DNA from: Streptomyces cinerochromogenes
GTDB lineage: Bacteria; Actinomycetota; Actinomycetes; Streptomycetales; Streptomycetaceae
Assembly: GCF_014648635.1 (NCBI RefSeq)
Contig: NZ_BMRM01000009.1
Location: forward strand, 124,001-188,000
Reading direction: 5' to 3'
Length of the DNA stretch: 64,000 nucleotides
This document shows, in pieces, positions 17,465-27,383 of this stretch (positions within the stretch are counted from its first letter, which is position 1; each line of letters begins with the position of its first letter). The notes below the pieces were generated by a model. That model saw only the letters and a program-made list of their open reading frames with translations. It was not told the DNA's origin and did not search any database. A program made the translations under genes and the position numbers.

Positions 17465-19045
17465 GTGAACATGCGCAACCAGTGGCCAGTTCTGCCCATC
17501 GTGGCGGGACTGGCCTCCGGCCTGTTGACCGGCTGCGGCTCCGAGACCGGTGACTCCGGGGGCACCGGCTCCTCCGTGGTGATGGGGATGTCCGACGACG
17601 TCCTCGCCACGGACCCGGCATCCGGCTATGACCCCGGCTCCTGGCTGTTGTTCAACAACGTCTTCCAGTCGCTGCTCAGCTTCCCCAAGGGCGCGACCGA
17701 ACCCCGGCCCGACCTCGCCAGACAGTGCCTCTTCACCGACACCCGGGCCATGGTCTACAAGTGCGAACTGAAGGACGGCCTGAAGTTCAGCAACGGTGAC
17801 GCCCTCACCTCCGCGGACGTGAAGTTCTCCTTCGACCGCATGCTGAGGATCAACGACCCGGCCGGCCCCGCGATCATGTTCCCGATGCTCGACAAGGTCG
17901 AGACACCGGACGCCAAGACCGCGATCTTCCACCTGAAGGTGCCCGACGCCACCTTCCCCAGCAAGATCGCCTCCGGCGCCGGCTCCATCGTGGACCACCG
18001 CCAGTACGACGCGAACGGCCTGCGCACCGACCACCAGGCCGTCGGCTCCGGCCCCTACAAGCTGGACTCCTTCGACAAGGACCAGGCCGTCTTCTCGGTC
18101 AACGACAACTACCGGGGCGAGGCCAAGCCCAAGAACTCCGGAGTCACCCTCAAGTTCTTCCACGGCGACCGGACCGCCCTGCGCAAGGCCCTCCTCGACG
18201 GCGGCATCGACATCGCCTACCGAGGCCTGTCCGCCGCCGACATCGCCGCCCTCGACCAGCAGGCCGACAACAACGGTGTCGACGTCATCGACGGCAGCAG
18301 CGCAGAGGTCCAGCACCTGGTCTTCAACATGAAGGACCCGGTGGCCGGCAAGTCCGGCGTCCGCAAGGCCATGGCCTACCTCATCGACCGCGACGCCCTC
18401 ATCCACGACGTCTACCGGGGCACCGCCACCCCGCTGTACTCGATCATCCCCGCGGGCGTCACGGGCCACAACACCGCGTTCTTCGACACCTACGGCGCCC
18501 GCCCCTCCCGGGACAAGGCCGCCGCCGCACTCCGCGCCGACGGCATCACGGGCAAGGTCAAGCTCACCCTGTGGTCCACGCCGTCCCGCTACGGCCCCGC
18601 CACCGACCAGGAGCTGAAGGCCATCGCCGGCCAGCTCAACGCCAGCGGCCTGTTCGAGGCCGACGTCCAGTCCGTCGCCTACGACCAGTACGAGAAGGAC
18701 ATCGCCGCCGGCAAGTACGGCGTCTACGTGAAGGGCTGGGTGCCGGACTACCCGGACGCCGACAACTTCACCGCGCCCTTCTTCGGCAAGGGCAACGTCC
18801 TGAACAACAACTACAACAACAACACCATCACCAAGTCCCTCATCCCCGACACCGCCGCACAGAGCGACCGCACGGCGACCGACAAGGACTTCGGCAGGCT
18901 CCAGGACATCGTGGCCGACGAGCTGCCCGTCCTGCCGGTCTGGCAGGCCAAGCAGTACGCCGTCGTCCGCGACGGCGTCTACGGCCTGGAGTACTGCCTG
19001 GACGCCTCCACCGTGTTCCGCTTCTGGGAGATCAGCAAGAGCTGA
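17465..19045 (+). CDS. ABC transporter substrate-binding lipoprotein, family 5 (second of pair)
   Basis: 526-residue paralogue of the preceding gene, sharing the same layout and many segments (GLKFSNGDALTSADVKFSFDR; a VPDYPDADNF match to the first protein's FPDFPDADNF). Lipobox LTGC, Cys24. GTG at 17465 is favoured over ATG at 17471 because AAGG lies about 11 nt upstream. The 100-bp gap lacks an obvious terminator, so co-transcription is likely. A strong hairpin at 19063-19094 ends the unit. Probable tandem gene duplication with divergence. Confidence 0.9.
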   Translation: MNMRNQWPVLPIVAGLASGLLTGCGSETGDSGGTGSSVVMGMSDDVLATDPASGYDPGSWLLFNNVFQSLLSFPKGATEPRPDLARQCLFTDTRAMVYKCELKDGLKFSNGDALTSADVKFSFDRMLRINDPAGPAIMFPMLDKVETPDAKTAIFHLKVPDATFPSKIASGAGSIVDHRQYDANGLRTDHQAVGSGPYKLDSFDKDQAVFSVNDNYRGEAKPKNSGVTLKFFHGDRTALRKALLDGGIDIAYRGLSAADIAALDQQADNNGVDVIDGSSAEVQHLVFNMKDPVAGKSGVRKAMAYLIDRDALIHDVYRGTATPLYSIIPAGVTGHNTAFFDTYGARPSRDKAAAALRADGITGKVKLTLWSTPSRYGPATDQELKAIAGQLNASGLFEADVQSVAYDQYEKDIAAGKYGVYVKGWVPDYPDADNFTAPFFGKGNVLNNNYNNNTITKSLIPDTAAQSDRTATDKDFGRLQDIVADELPVLPVWQAKQYAVVRDGVYGLEYCLDASTVFRFWEISKS

Positions 19046-19062
19046 CCCCAGGTACACAACAG

Positions 19063-19094
19063 AGGGCGCCCTTCCCGCGGGGGAGGGGCGCCCT
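19063..19094. terminator. Terminator hairpin between binding-protein gene and response regulator
   Basis: 14-bp stem with one G-T wobble (19063-19076 with 19081-19094) and GCGG loop, placed between convergent genes; can serve both directions. Confidence 0.85.
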
Positions 19095-19153
19095 TCGCCA
19101 TCGCGACGAACCGCCCGGCCGTACCGCCCAGCCGCACTGCCCGGCCGTACCGC

Positions 19154-19825
19154 CTACTGCGCGCCGGGACGCACCAGACCGCTCTCGTACGCGTACACCG
19201 CGGCCTGCACCCGGTCCCTGAGTCCCAGCTTGGTGAGCACATGCCCCACATGCGTCTTCACCGTCGTCTCGCTGACGAACAGATCCGCCGCGATCTCCGC
19301 GTTGGACAGCCCGCGTGCCACCAGCTTCAGCACCTCCACCTCACGGTCGGTGAGGGTGTGCAGGGTGTCCGGCACCGGCTCCTCACCCGACGGCAGATGC
19401 GTGGCGTACTTGTCCAGGAGCCGCCGCGTGATGCTCGGCGCCAGCATGGCCTCGCCCGCCGCCACCACCCGGATCGCCTGCACCAGCTCATTGGCCGGCG
19501 CGTCCTTCAGCAGGAAACCACTGGCCCCGGCACGCAGCGCCTCCACCACGTACTCGTCCAGGTCGAACGTCGTCAGCACCAGCACCTTGGCCGGACCGTC
19601 CCGGCCGGGCCCGGTGATCTGCCGGGTGGCCTCCACACCGTCCATCCGCGGCATCCGGATGTCCATCAGCACGACATCCGGCTGCAGCGCTCGCACCTGG
19701 TCCAGGGCCTGGAGGCCGTCACCGGCCTCGCCGACGACCGCGAGGTCCTGCTCGGCCTCCAGGATCATCCGGAAACCCGTACGCAGCAGCGGCTGGTCGT
19801 CGACCAGTAGGACGCGGATGGCCAC
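19154..19825 (-). CDS. NarL/LuxR-family response regulator (orphan)
   Basis: 223-residue two-component regulator. Receiver domain at residues 3-120 with acidic pocket D9-D10, phospho-acceptor D55 (in LMDIRMPRMDG) and conserved K107; C-terminal LuxR-type HTH at about 155-218 with LTDREVEVLKLVARGLSNAEIA. GTG start at 19825, SD AAGGAG. No histidine kinase gene lies next to it, so its partner is unknown. Confidence 0.92.
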   Translation of the reverse strand: MAIRVLLVDDQPLLRTGFRMILEAEQDLAVVGEAGDGLQALDQVRALQPDVVLMDIRMPRMDGVEATRQITGPGRDGPAKVLVLTTFDLDEYVVEALRAGASGFLLKDAPANELVQAIRVVAAGEAMLAPSITRRLLDKYATHLPSGEEPVPDTLHTLTDREVEVLKLVARGLSNAEIAADLFVSETTVKTHVGHVLTKLGLRDRVQAAVYAYESGLVRPGAQ

Positions 19826-19878
19826 GTGACACTCCTTCGCTAGTCCCGCCCCATTCTGCCCTGCCCCGGATCTCCGGT

Positions 19879-20961
<1,083 letters not shown>

Positions 20962-21140
20962 GTCCACAGACCTTACGGCCCGCCACCGACAGTGACCCAG
21001 CCCGCCGCCCGCGTCGACCACCCGACCACGGGGCAAACACAAGGGGTGCCGGGGCGAAACGTGCCACCAAGGCCGCATACCATCGACCAGAGACCCTTCC
21101 GCCCGGCAGGTGCGGAAGACGCTTCGAACGAGGGGACACC

Positions 21141-22706
21141 GTGGACGTGAGCGGCGGGAGCGGGCAGCCGCGGTCCGGCAACGACGAGCCGGCCGAGCAC
21201 TCCGCCGACCCAACGGTCCCGGCGACCGGACCCACCGACCACCCCGGCCCCGAGCCCGACCGAGGACCCCGCGAAGAAGCCGGCCCCCCGCCGGCGAAAC
21301 CGTCCCCCGACACCACCGGCACCCCCACCGGGAACGGCACCACCGGGAACGGCACCGGAACCGACACCACCGCGAACGGCACCGGAACCGACACCACCGC
21401 GAACGGCACCGGAACCGACACCACCGAAACCGGCACCGGCGGCACCCCCACCGGAACCCGCCCCACCGGCACCGGCACGGACGGCGCCCCCGACCACCGC
21501 AGCCTCGCCCACTCCGGCATCGCCAAGGGCGAACCGCCCGAGCCGCGCCCCAAGGAACCCGGCGGCGGCATCCTCATGGGCCGCCCCTTCGGCGTACCCG
21601 TCTACGTCGCACCCAGCTGGTTCCTCGTCGCCGCCCTGATCACCTGGGTCTTCGGCGGCCAGCTCGACCGCGTCCTGCCCGAACTGGGCGCCGCCCGCTA
21701 CCTGGTCTCCCTCTTCTTCGCGGTCGCCTTCTACGCCTCCGTCCTGGTCCACGAGCTGGCCCACACCCTCGCCGCGATCCGCTTCGCACTCCCGGTCCGC
21801 CGCATCCAGCTCCAGTTCTTCGGCGGCGTCTCCGAGATCGAGAAGGAGGCCGAGACCCCCGGCCGGGAGTTCGTGCTGGCCTTCGTCGGCCCCCTGCTCT
21901 CCCTCGTCCTCGCCGGCCTGTTCTACCTCGCCATGAAACCCGTGGAGCCCGGCACCGTACCCGGCGTCCTGCTGGCCGGCCTGATGGTCTCCAACCTCAT
22001 CGTGGCGATCTTCAACCTCCTCCCCGGCCTCCCCCTCGACGGCGGCCGCATGCTCCGCGCCGTCGTCTGGAAGATCAGCGGCAAGCCGATGACCGGCACC
22101 ATCGCCGCCGCCTGGGTCGGCCGCGCCCTCGCCGTCGCCGTCCTGGTCGGCCTGCCCCTGCTCAACCAGTCCGGCGCCCTCGGCGGCAGCGGCGAGGACA
22201 CCGGCGGCATGGACACCGTCACCGACGCCCTGCTCGCCGCCATCCTCGCCGCGATCATCTGGACCGGCGCCGGCAACAGCCTGCGCATGGCACGACTGCG
22301 CGAACACCTCCCCGAACTGCGCGCCCGCACCCTCACCCGGCGCGCCGTACCGGTCGAGAACGACACCCCCCTCTCCGAGGCCCTGCGCCGCGCCAACGCC
22401 GCCGGGGCCCGCGCCCTCGTCGTCGTCGACGCCGACGGCAACCCGCTCTCCCTCGTCCGCGAGGCCGCCATCGTCGGCGTACCCGAGCACCGCCGCCCCT
22501 GGGTGGCCGTCAGCGGCCTCGCCCAGGAGCTGACCGACGGCATGCGCGTCTCCGCCGAGCTGGCCGGAGAGGAACTGCTGGACGTCCTGCGCGCCACCCC
22601 GGCCACCGAATACCTCGTGGTCGAGCAGACCGGCGAGATCTACGGCGTCCTGTCCGCCGCGGACGTCGAGCGGGCCTTCGTCAAGGCGATGGCACGGCCG
22701 GCCTGA
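21141..22706 (+). CDS. Site-2 protease family (M50) membrane metalloprotease with CBS domains
   Basis: 521-residue integral membrane zinc protease. Residues 1-130 are a Gly/Thr/Asn-rich low-complexity tail with three 9-residue repeats; then about six membrane helices with the zinc motif H204-E-L-A-H208 and LPLDGGR (Asp300) as third ligand; the C-terminal ~130 residues fit a CBS pair. Typical of Rip3-like proteases cleaving substrates in the membrane. The GTG at 21141 has GAGGGG 6 nt upstream; GTG at 21147 is possible. Confidence 0.9.
   Translation: MDVSGGSGQPRSGNDEPAEHSADPTVPATGPTDHPGPEPDRGPREEAGPPPAKPSPDTTGTPTGNGTTGNGTGTDTTANGTGTDTTANGTGTDTTETGTGGTPTGTRPTGTGTDGAPDHRSLAHSGIAKGEPPEPRPKEPGGGILMGRPFGVPVYVAPSWFLVAALITWVFGGQLDRVLPELGAARYLVSLFFAVAFYASVLVHELAHTLAAIRFALPVRRIQLQFFGGVSEIEKEAETPGREFVLAFVGPLLSLVLAGLFYLAMKPVEPGTVPGVLLAGLMVSNLIVAIFNLLPGLPLDGGRMLRAVVWKISGKPMTGTIAAAWVGRALAVAVLVGLPLLNQSGALGGSGEDTGGMDTVTDALLAAILAAIIWTGAGNSLRMARLREHLPELRARTLTRRAVPVENDTPLSEALRRANAAGARALVVVDADGNPLSLVREAAIVGVPEHRRPWVAVSGLAQELTDGMRVSAELAGEELLDVLRATPATEYLVVEQTGEIYGVLSAADVERAFVKAMARPA
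21345..21425 (+). repeat. Three 27-nt tandem repeats in the site-2 protease gene
   Basis: Copies start at 21345, 21372 and 21399 and differ only at the first codons. They encode a nine-residue NGTGTDTT-type unit in the disordered N-terminal tail; copy number can change without frameshift. Confidence 0.9.
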
Positions 22707-22747
22707 CCCCGCGCCTGCCGTCGGTCAAGGCCCCGGCAGGGAACCGG

Positions 22748-22753
22748 TAGGCT
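22748..22753 (+). promoter_or_regulatory. Candidate -10 box giving leaderless trmI transcript
   Basis: TAGGCT ends 6 nt before the trmI ATG (22760) and there is no good SD at normal distance. The transcript may start at the A of ATG. No convincing -35 is visible. Confidence 0.4.
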
Positions 22754-22759
22754 GGTCAC

Positions 22760-23662
22760 ATGTCCGAACCGACCGGTGCCGCCCGCCGTCGCGGGCCCTT
22801 CAAGGTCGGGGACCAGGTACAGCTGACCGACCCCAAGGGCCGCCACTACACGTTCACGCTCGAAGCAGGGAAGAACTTCCACACCCACAAGGGTTCCTTC
22901 CCGCACGACGAACTGATCGGCGCTCCCGAGGGCAGCGTTGTCCGCACCACCGGCAACGTCGCCTACCTCGCGCTGCGCCCCCTGCTCCCCGACTACGTCC
23001 TGTCCATGCCCCGCGGGGCAGCCGTCGTCTACCCGAAGGACGCGGGGCAGATCCTCGCCTTCGCCGACATCTTCCCCGGCGCCCGCGTCGTGGAGGCCGG
23101 CGTCGGCTCCGGCTCGCTCAGCAGCTTCCTGCTGCGGGCCATCGGCGACCAGGGCATGCTGCACAGCTACGAGCGCCGCGAGGACTTCGCGGAGATCGCC
23201 AAGCAGAACGTCGAGCGCTACTTCGGCGGCCCGCACCCCGCCTGGCAGCTCACCGTCGGCGACCTCCAGGACAACCTGTCCGACACCGACGTCGACCGCG
23301 TCATCCTCGACATGCTCGCCCCCTGGGAATGCCTGGAGGCCGTCTCCAAGGCACTCGTCCCCGGCGGCATCCTGTGCTGCTACGTCGCCACCACCACCCA
23401 GCTCGCCCGGACCGTGGAGTCCATCCGGGAGATCGGCTGCTTCAACGAGCCGACCGCCTGGGAGACCATGATCCGCAACTGGCACATCGAGGGCCTGGCC
23501 GTCCGCCCGGACCACCGGATGATCGGCCACACCGGCTTCCTGCTCACCGCCCGCCGCCTCGCGGACGGCGTCGAGCCGCCCATGCGCCGCCGCCGCCCCG
23601 CCAAGGGCGCCTACGGCGAGGACTACGCCGGCCCCAACGCCGACGGCGGCGCCGGCCGCTGA
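22760..23662 (+). CDS. trmI: tRNA (adenine-58-N1)-methyltransferase TrmI
   Basis: 300-residue class I SAM methyltransferase that makes m1A58 in the tRNA T-loop; acts as a homotetramer. N-terminal small beta domain (1-75) and catalytic Rossmann domain with the SAM loop VEAGVGSGSL at 111-120; a catalytic Asp-containing LDMLAPWE (about 186-193) supports the assignment. In Streptomyces it lies upstream of the proteasome ATPase gene arc, as here with two genes between. C-terminal 25 residues are basic/Gly-rich. Confidence 0.93.
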   Translation: MSEPTGAARRRGPFKVGDQVQLTDPKGRHYTFTLEAGKNFHTHKGSFPHDELIGAPEGSVVRTTGNVAYLALRPLLPDYVLSMPRGAAVVYPKDAGQILAFADIFPGARVVEAGVGSGSLSSFLLRAIGDQGMLHSYERREDFAEIAKQNVERYFGGPHPAWQLTVGDLQDNLSDTDVDRVILDMLAPWECLEAVSKALVPGGILCCYVATTTQLARTVESIREIGCFNEPTAWETMIRNWHIEGLAVRPDHRMIGHTGFLLTARRLADGVEPPMRRRRPAKGAYGEDYAGPNADGGAGR

Positions 23663-23687
23663 CCGGCCCCCCGCACGGACAACGCAA

Positions 23688-23739
23688 GGGCGCCGTGGCA
23701 GAGTTCCCACCGATCCACGGGAACCCGGCCACGGCGCCC
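23688..23739 (+). terminator. trmI terminator, long two-part hairpin
   Basis: Outer stem of 12 bp (23688-23699 with 23728-23739) encloses a second GTTCCC/GGGAAC stem, giving a very stable hairpin just after the trmI stop. Confidence 0.85.
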
Positions 23740-23751
23740 CTCCGTTGACAC

Positions 23752-23781
23752 AGCACCAGCACCAGCACCAGCACCAGCACC
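23752..23781. repeat. Hexanucleotide AGCACC repeat (5 units)
   Basis: Five perfect AGCACC units, followed by GGCACC variants. It lies between the trmI terminator and the next gene, so it is non-coding on the chosen gene models. Confidence 0.9.
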
Positions 23782-23972
23782 GGCACCGGTCCGAGCACCG
23801 GCCTCGACGCGTCGGCGCTGCCCGCTGCCCGCCGACCGGACCCCGGCCCCGGCCCCCATCGGCGTGGGCCCCTCGCCTGCGACAATCCCGGACCCCGCCG
23901 TTCCCCCGCACTGTGACGTGTGGCACCATGCAGCCCATCCCACCGGCACAGCCCTCACAGGAGACACTCCTC

Positions 23973-24554
23973 GTGCAGCAATCCGCCGTTCCGGAACTGG
24001 CCCACACCCGGACCCGGCCCATCCACTGGGTCGCCACCGCCACAGCCGTCGCAGGCGTCGTCGCCCTCTCCTCCGTCGTCCAGCCGGGATCGGCCACCGC
24101 CGCCCAGTCCGGCCCCGGCACCACCGGCAGGACCGCCCCCGCGGCCGCCGCCCCGCCCAGCACGACCGGCGTGAAATTCCCCCTCGCCTGCGGACCCGTC
24201 AAGGCCGTCGTCGCGAAGAAGGCCACCGGAGACCTGGACGGCGACGGCAGGCCGGAAACCGTCGCGGTCGTCCACTGCGACGCCCCCATGGGCACCCCGC
24301 CCGATGGCGTCTACGTCCTCACCCGCGCCGCGGACAGCGACACCCCCCGCGTCGTCGCCACCCTCGTCGAGCCCCGGGAACGGCTCACGGTCACCGACTT
24401 CGCCCTCCGCGCACAGGCCGTCTCCGCCACCCTGCTCGGTTACTCCTCGGACACCGTGCCCAGTTGCTGCCCCGACGTGAAAACCCCGGCCAAGTGGCGA
24501 TGGAACGGCAACGCCTTCCTCCGCTCCACCCCGGCCGGGGCCCACAGCGTCTGA
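23973..24554 (+). CDS. Secreted protein of unknown function
   Basis: 193-residue protein with an N-terminal basic segment (through HTRTRPIHW), a hydrophobic core of about 17 residues and a SATAAQ cleavage region, so it is probably exported. The mature part has a Pro/Ala/Thr linker and a GDLDGDGRPETVAVVHC segment that resembles a single FG-GAP/VCBS-like calcium-binding loop. Four Cys could make disulfides. The GTG start is chosen because AGGAG lies 9 nt upstream; an ATG upstream at 23928 (MQPIPP) is possible. Function not recognised. Confidence 0.7.
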   Translation: MQQSAVPELAHTRTRPIHWVATATAVAGVVALSSVVQPGSATAAQSGPGTTGRTAPAAAAPPSTTGVKFPLACGPVKAVVAKKATGDLDGDGRPETVAVVHCDAPMGTPPDGVYVLTRAADSDTPRVVATLVEPRERLTVTDFALRAQAVSATLLGYSSDTVPSCCPDVKTPAKWRWNGNAFLRSTPAGAHSV

Positions 24555-24561
24555 ACCGGAC

Positions 24562-24864
24562 TCACTCCGCGTCGGGCCCGTACACCTCTACCCTGTCCGA
24601 AACCCGGCGCACATGGATGCACTCGCCGGGACACTCCCTCGCCGAGTCCACCACGTCCGCCAGCAGCGGCAACGGCACCGGCACCGACGCCCCCGGAGCC
24701 TGCAGCAGCTCCTCGTCCGCACCCTTCACATAGGCCAGCCCGTCGATGTCCAGCTCGAACACCTCCGGGGCGTACTGGGCGCAGATCCCGTCGCCGGTAC
24801 ACAGATCCTGGTCGATCCAGACCTCCAGCGCCTCGCCGCCCGCGGCCTCCTGCTGCACGGTCAT
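24562..24864 (-). CDS. Single-cluster ferredoxin with Asp in the cluster loop
   Basis: About 100-residue ferredoxin, cytoplasmic electron carrier. Cluster loop C22-T-G-D25-G-I-C28 with remote Cys78 (and Cys82): three Cys plus Asp25 at the usual second-Cys position, as in the Pyrococcus-type ferredoxin or [3Fe-4S] P450-partner ferredoxins. Converges with the secreted protein gene (8 bp apart). ATG at 24864 has AGGAG only 2 nt away; GTG at 24858 gives better SD spacing, so the start is uncertain by two codons. Partner enzyme not evident; the P450 gene is 23 kb away. Confidence 0.82.
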   Translation of the reverse strand: MTVQQEAAGGEALEVWIDQDLCTGDGICAQYAPEVFELDIDGLAYVKGADEELLQAPGASVPVPLPLLADVVDSARECPGECIHVRRVSDRVEVYGPDAE

Positions 24865-25384
24865 CTCTCCTGCCCTCGGTTCGCCGGACCGTCCCGGCAC
24901 CCCGAGGGCCAGCCGGGTCCGCTCCAGCGGCTGTTGAACACCCCCGACCCTACCTCCGCCCGCCCAACGGCCCCGCCGCACCGGCCCAGGGTTTCCGGCC
25001 CCGCCCGCTCGGGTACCAGCGCCGGACCGGGACACAGGCCCCCCGGCGGCCGGACCGAACACTTCAGGCCACCCCGACGGTGACCCCGCCCGCCGATACC
25101 GTCGCTCTGCGTGATGATCGTACGAGCGTCCCGAGTGCTGCCCGCAGAGCGGCCCAACGGCCACCAGCGGACAACTCCGGTCAGCCACGAAGGGATTCGA
25201 CCCCGCCATGCATGGAACAACCTGCTTTCCCCTCACGTTGAGTGGGTATCCCCTCCGTGCGAGGGAGTGTGCACCGGGTGACCGACGACACACCTTGACA
25301 GTCTTTGTGATCTAGGGGTTTCAATCGACACCCACCCAGGTAGGGTCTGGAAGCGTCCAGCTCCCCTTGGAGGAGGTGAGGACC
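24865..25384. other. 520-bp divergent region between ferredoxin and arc
   Basis: No gene seen. Near the arc side TTGACA (25295-25300) and TAGGGT (25341-25346) resemble promoter hexamers but are not at standard spacing to each other; either may belong to an arc promoter. The rest is GC-rich with no convincing hairpin or repeat. Confidence 0.45.
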
Positions 25385-27151
25385 GTGGCAGCCCACGACG
25401 ACGACATGAACCGCGGCATCCGCCCGGGACGAGGGTCCGACGACCCGGCCGGGCAGATCGCCTACCTTGAGCAGGAGATCGCCGTCCTGCGCCGCAAGCT
25501 CGCCGACTCTCCGCGCCACACGAGGATTCTCGAAGAGCGGATCGTCGAGCTGCAGACCAACCTGGCCGGCGTGTCCGCCCAGAACGAACGACTGGCCAAC
25601 ACCCTCCGCGAGGCCCGCGACCAGATCGTGGCCCTCAAGGAGGAGGTCGACCGACTCGCTCAGCCGCCGGCCGGCTTCGGTGTCTTCCTGCAGGCCAACG
25701 AGGACGGCACCGCCGACATCTTCACCGGAGGCCGCAAACTCCGCGTGAACGTCAGCCCCAGCGTCGACCTCGACGACCTGCGGCGCGGCCAGGAAGTCAT
25801 GCTCAACGAAGCGCTCAACGTGGTCGAAGCCATGGAGTTCGAGAGCGTCGGCGACATCGTCACCCTCAAGGAGATCCTCGAGGACGGCGAGCGCGCCCTG
25901 GTACTGGGCCACACCGACGAGGAACGGGTCGTCCGCCTCGCCGAGCCCCTGCTCGGCACCACCATCCGCGCCGGCGACGCCCTCCTCCTCGAACCCCGCT
26001 CCGGCTACGTCTACGAGGTCGTGCCCAAGAGCGAGGTCGAGGAACTGGTCCTCGAAGAAGTCCCCGACATCGGCTACGAGCAGATCGGCGGCCTGGGCAA
26101 CCAGATCGAAGCCATCCGCGACGCCGTCGAGCTGCCCTACCTCTACCCCGACCTCTTCAAGGAGCACGAGCTCCGCCCGCCCAAGGGCGTCCTGCTCTAC
26201 GGCCCCCCCGGCTGCGGCAAGACCCTCATCGCCAAGGCCGTCGCGAACTCACTCGCCAAGAAGGTCGCCGAGGTCACCGGCCAGGCCGCCGGCAAGAGCT
26301 TCTTCCTCAACATCAAGGGCCCCGAGCTGCTCAACAAGTACGTCGGCGAGACCGAGCGGCAGATCCGCCTCGTCTTCCAGCGTGCCCGCGAGAAGGCCAG
26401 CGAGGGCACCCCCGTCATCGTCTTCTTCGACGAGATGGAATCGCTCTTCCGCACCCGCGGCTCCGGCGTCAGCTCCGACGTCGAGAACACCATCGTCCCG
26501 CAGCTCCTCGCCGAGATCGACGGCGTCGAAGGCCTGCAGAACGTGGTCGTCATCGGCGCCTCCAACCGCGAGGACATGATCGACCCGGCCATCCTGCGCC
26601 CCGGCCGCCTCGACGTGAAGATCAAGATCGAGCGCCCCGACGCCGAAGCCGCCAAGGACATCTTCGGCAAGTACCTCACCGAGCGCCTCCCGCTCCACGC
26701 GGACGACCTCGGCGAACACGGCGGCGACAAGGCCACCACCGTCCAGAGCATGATCCAGACGGCGGTCGAGCACATGTACGCCGAATCCGAGGAGAACCGC
26801 TTCCTGGAAGTCACCTACGCCAACGGAGACAAGGAAGTCCTCTACTTCAAGGACTTCAACTCCGGCGCCATGATCGAGAACATCGTCGGCCGCGCCAAGA
26901 AAATGGCGATCAAGGACTTCCTCGAAAAGAGCCAGAAGGGCCTCCGCGTCTCCCACCTCCTCCAGGCCTGCGTGGACGAGTTCAAGGAGAACGAGGACCT
27001 CCCCAACACCACCAACCCGGACGACTGGGCCCGGATCTCCGGAAAGAAGGGCGAGCGGATCGTCTACATCCGCACCCTCATCACCGGAAAGCAGGGCGCG
27101 GACACCGGACGCTCCATCGACACGGTGGCGAACACCGGTCAGTACCTGTAA
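25385..27151 (+). CDS. arc: Proteasome-associated AAA ATPase ARC (Mpa)
   Basis: 588-residue hexameric ATPase that captures pupylated proteins, unfolds them and threads them into the 20S core. N-terminal coiled coil (about residues 18-80) binds Pup; two OB domains follow (about 90-235); AAA module with Walker A GPPGCGKT at 273-280 and Walker B ending D349-E350. The C-terminus ends QYL, the HbYX-like gate-opening tail. GTG start at 25385 with GGAGG SD; a 6-residue in-frame extension exists. Followed by its own terminator. Confidence 0.96.
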   Translation: MAAHDDDMNRGIRPGRGSDDPAGQIAYLEQEIAVLRRKLADSPRHTRILEERIVELQTNLAGVSAQNERLANTLREARDQIVALKEEVDRLAQPPAGFGVFLQANEDGTADIFTGGRKLRVNVSPSVDLDDLRRGQEVMLNEALNVVEAMEFESVGDIVTLKEILEDGERALVLGHTDEERVVRLAEPLLGTTIRAGDALLLEPRSGYVYEVVPKSEVEELVLEEVPDIGYEQIGGLGNQIEAIRDAVELPYLYPDLFKEHELRPPKGVLLYGPPGCGKTLIAKAVANSLAKKVAEVTGQAAGKSFFLNIKGPELLNKYVGETERQIRLVFQRAREKASEGTPVIVFFDEMESLFRTRGSGVSSDVENTIVPQLLAEIDGVEGLQNVVVIGASNREDMIDPAILRPGRLDVKIKIERPDAEAAKDIFGKYLTERLPLHADDLGEHGGDKATTVQSMIQTAVEHMYAESEENRFLEVTYANGDKEVLYFKDFNSGAMIENIVGRAKKMAIKDFLEKSQKGLRVSHLLQACVDEFKENEDLPNTTNPDDWARISGKKGERIVYIRTLITGKQGADTGRSIDTVANTGQYL

Positions 27152-27159
27152 AAGCGGGG

Positions 27160-27194
27160 CGGCTGCGGGTGCCCACCACGGGTACCCGCAGCCG
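27160..27194 (+). terminator. arc terminator hairpin
   Basis: 15-bp stem with one G-T wobble (27160-27174 with 27180-27194, 5-nt loop) just after arc. It suggests that dop and later genes start from a separate promoter. Confidence 0.8.
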
Positions 27195-27383
27195 ACTGCT
27201 TTCCAGGCCACGACCGGAGCAGCCAATGACGCAAATGATCTCCCCACCAGCGCAAAGGCGTTCTAGGCTCGTTCCTACCGCCGAGTCGCGCAGTGCGGGG
27301 ACGGGCACCGCACACCCACCGGAGCGCCAGCGGGACGCGAGCGGCGCCCACGACCGAGGGTGCCGCCGGGCAAGGAGGGCCGC

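Noticed and set aside
23752..23781. AGCACC repeat read as poly-Gln-His coding sequence (QHQHQH)
   Set aside because: The ORF covering it has no SD and the secreted protein gene has a good downstream start with SD and signal peptide.
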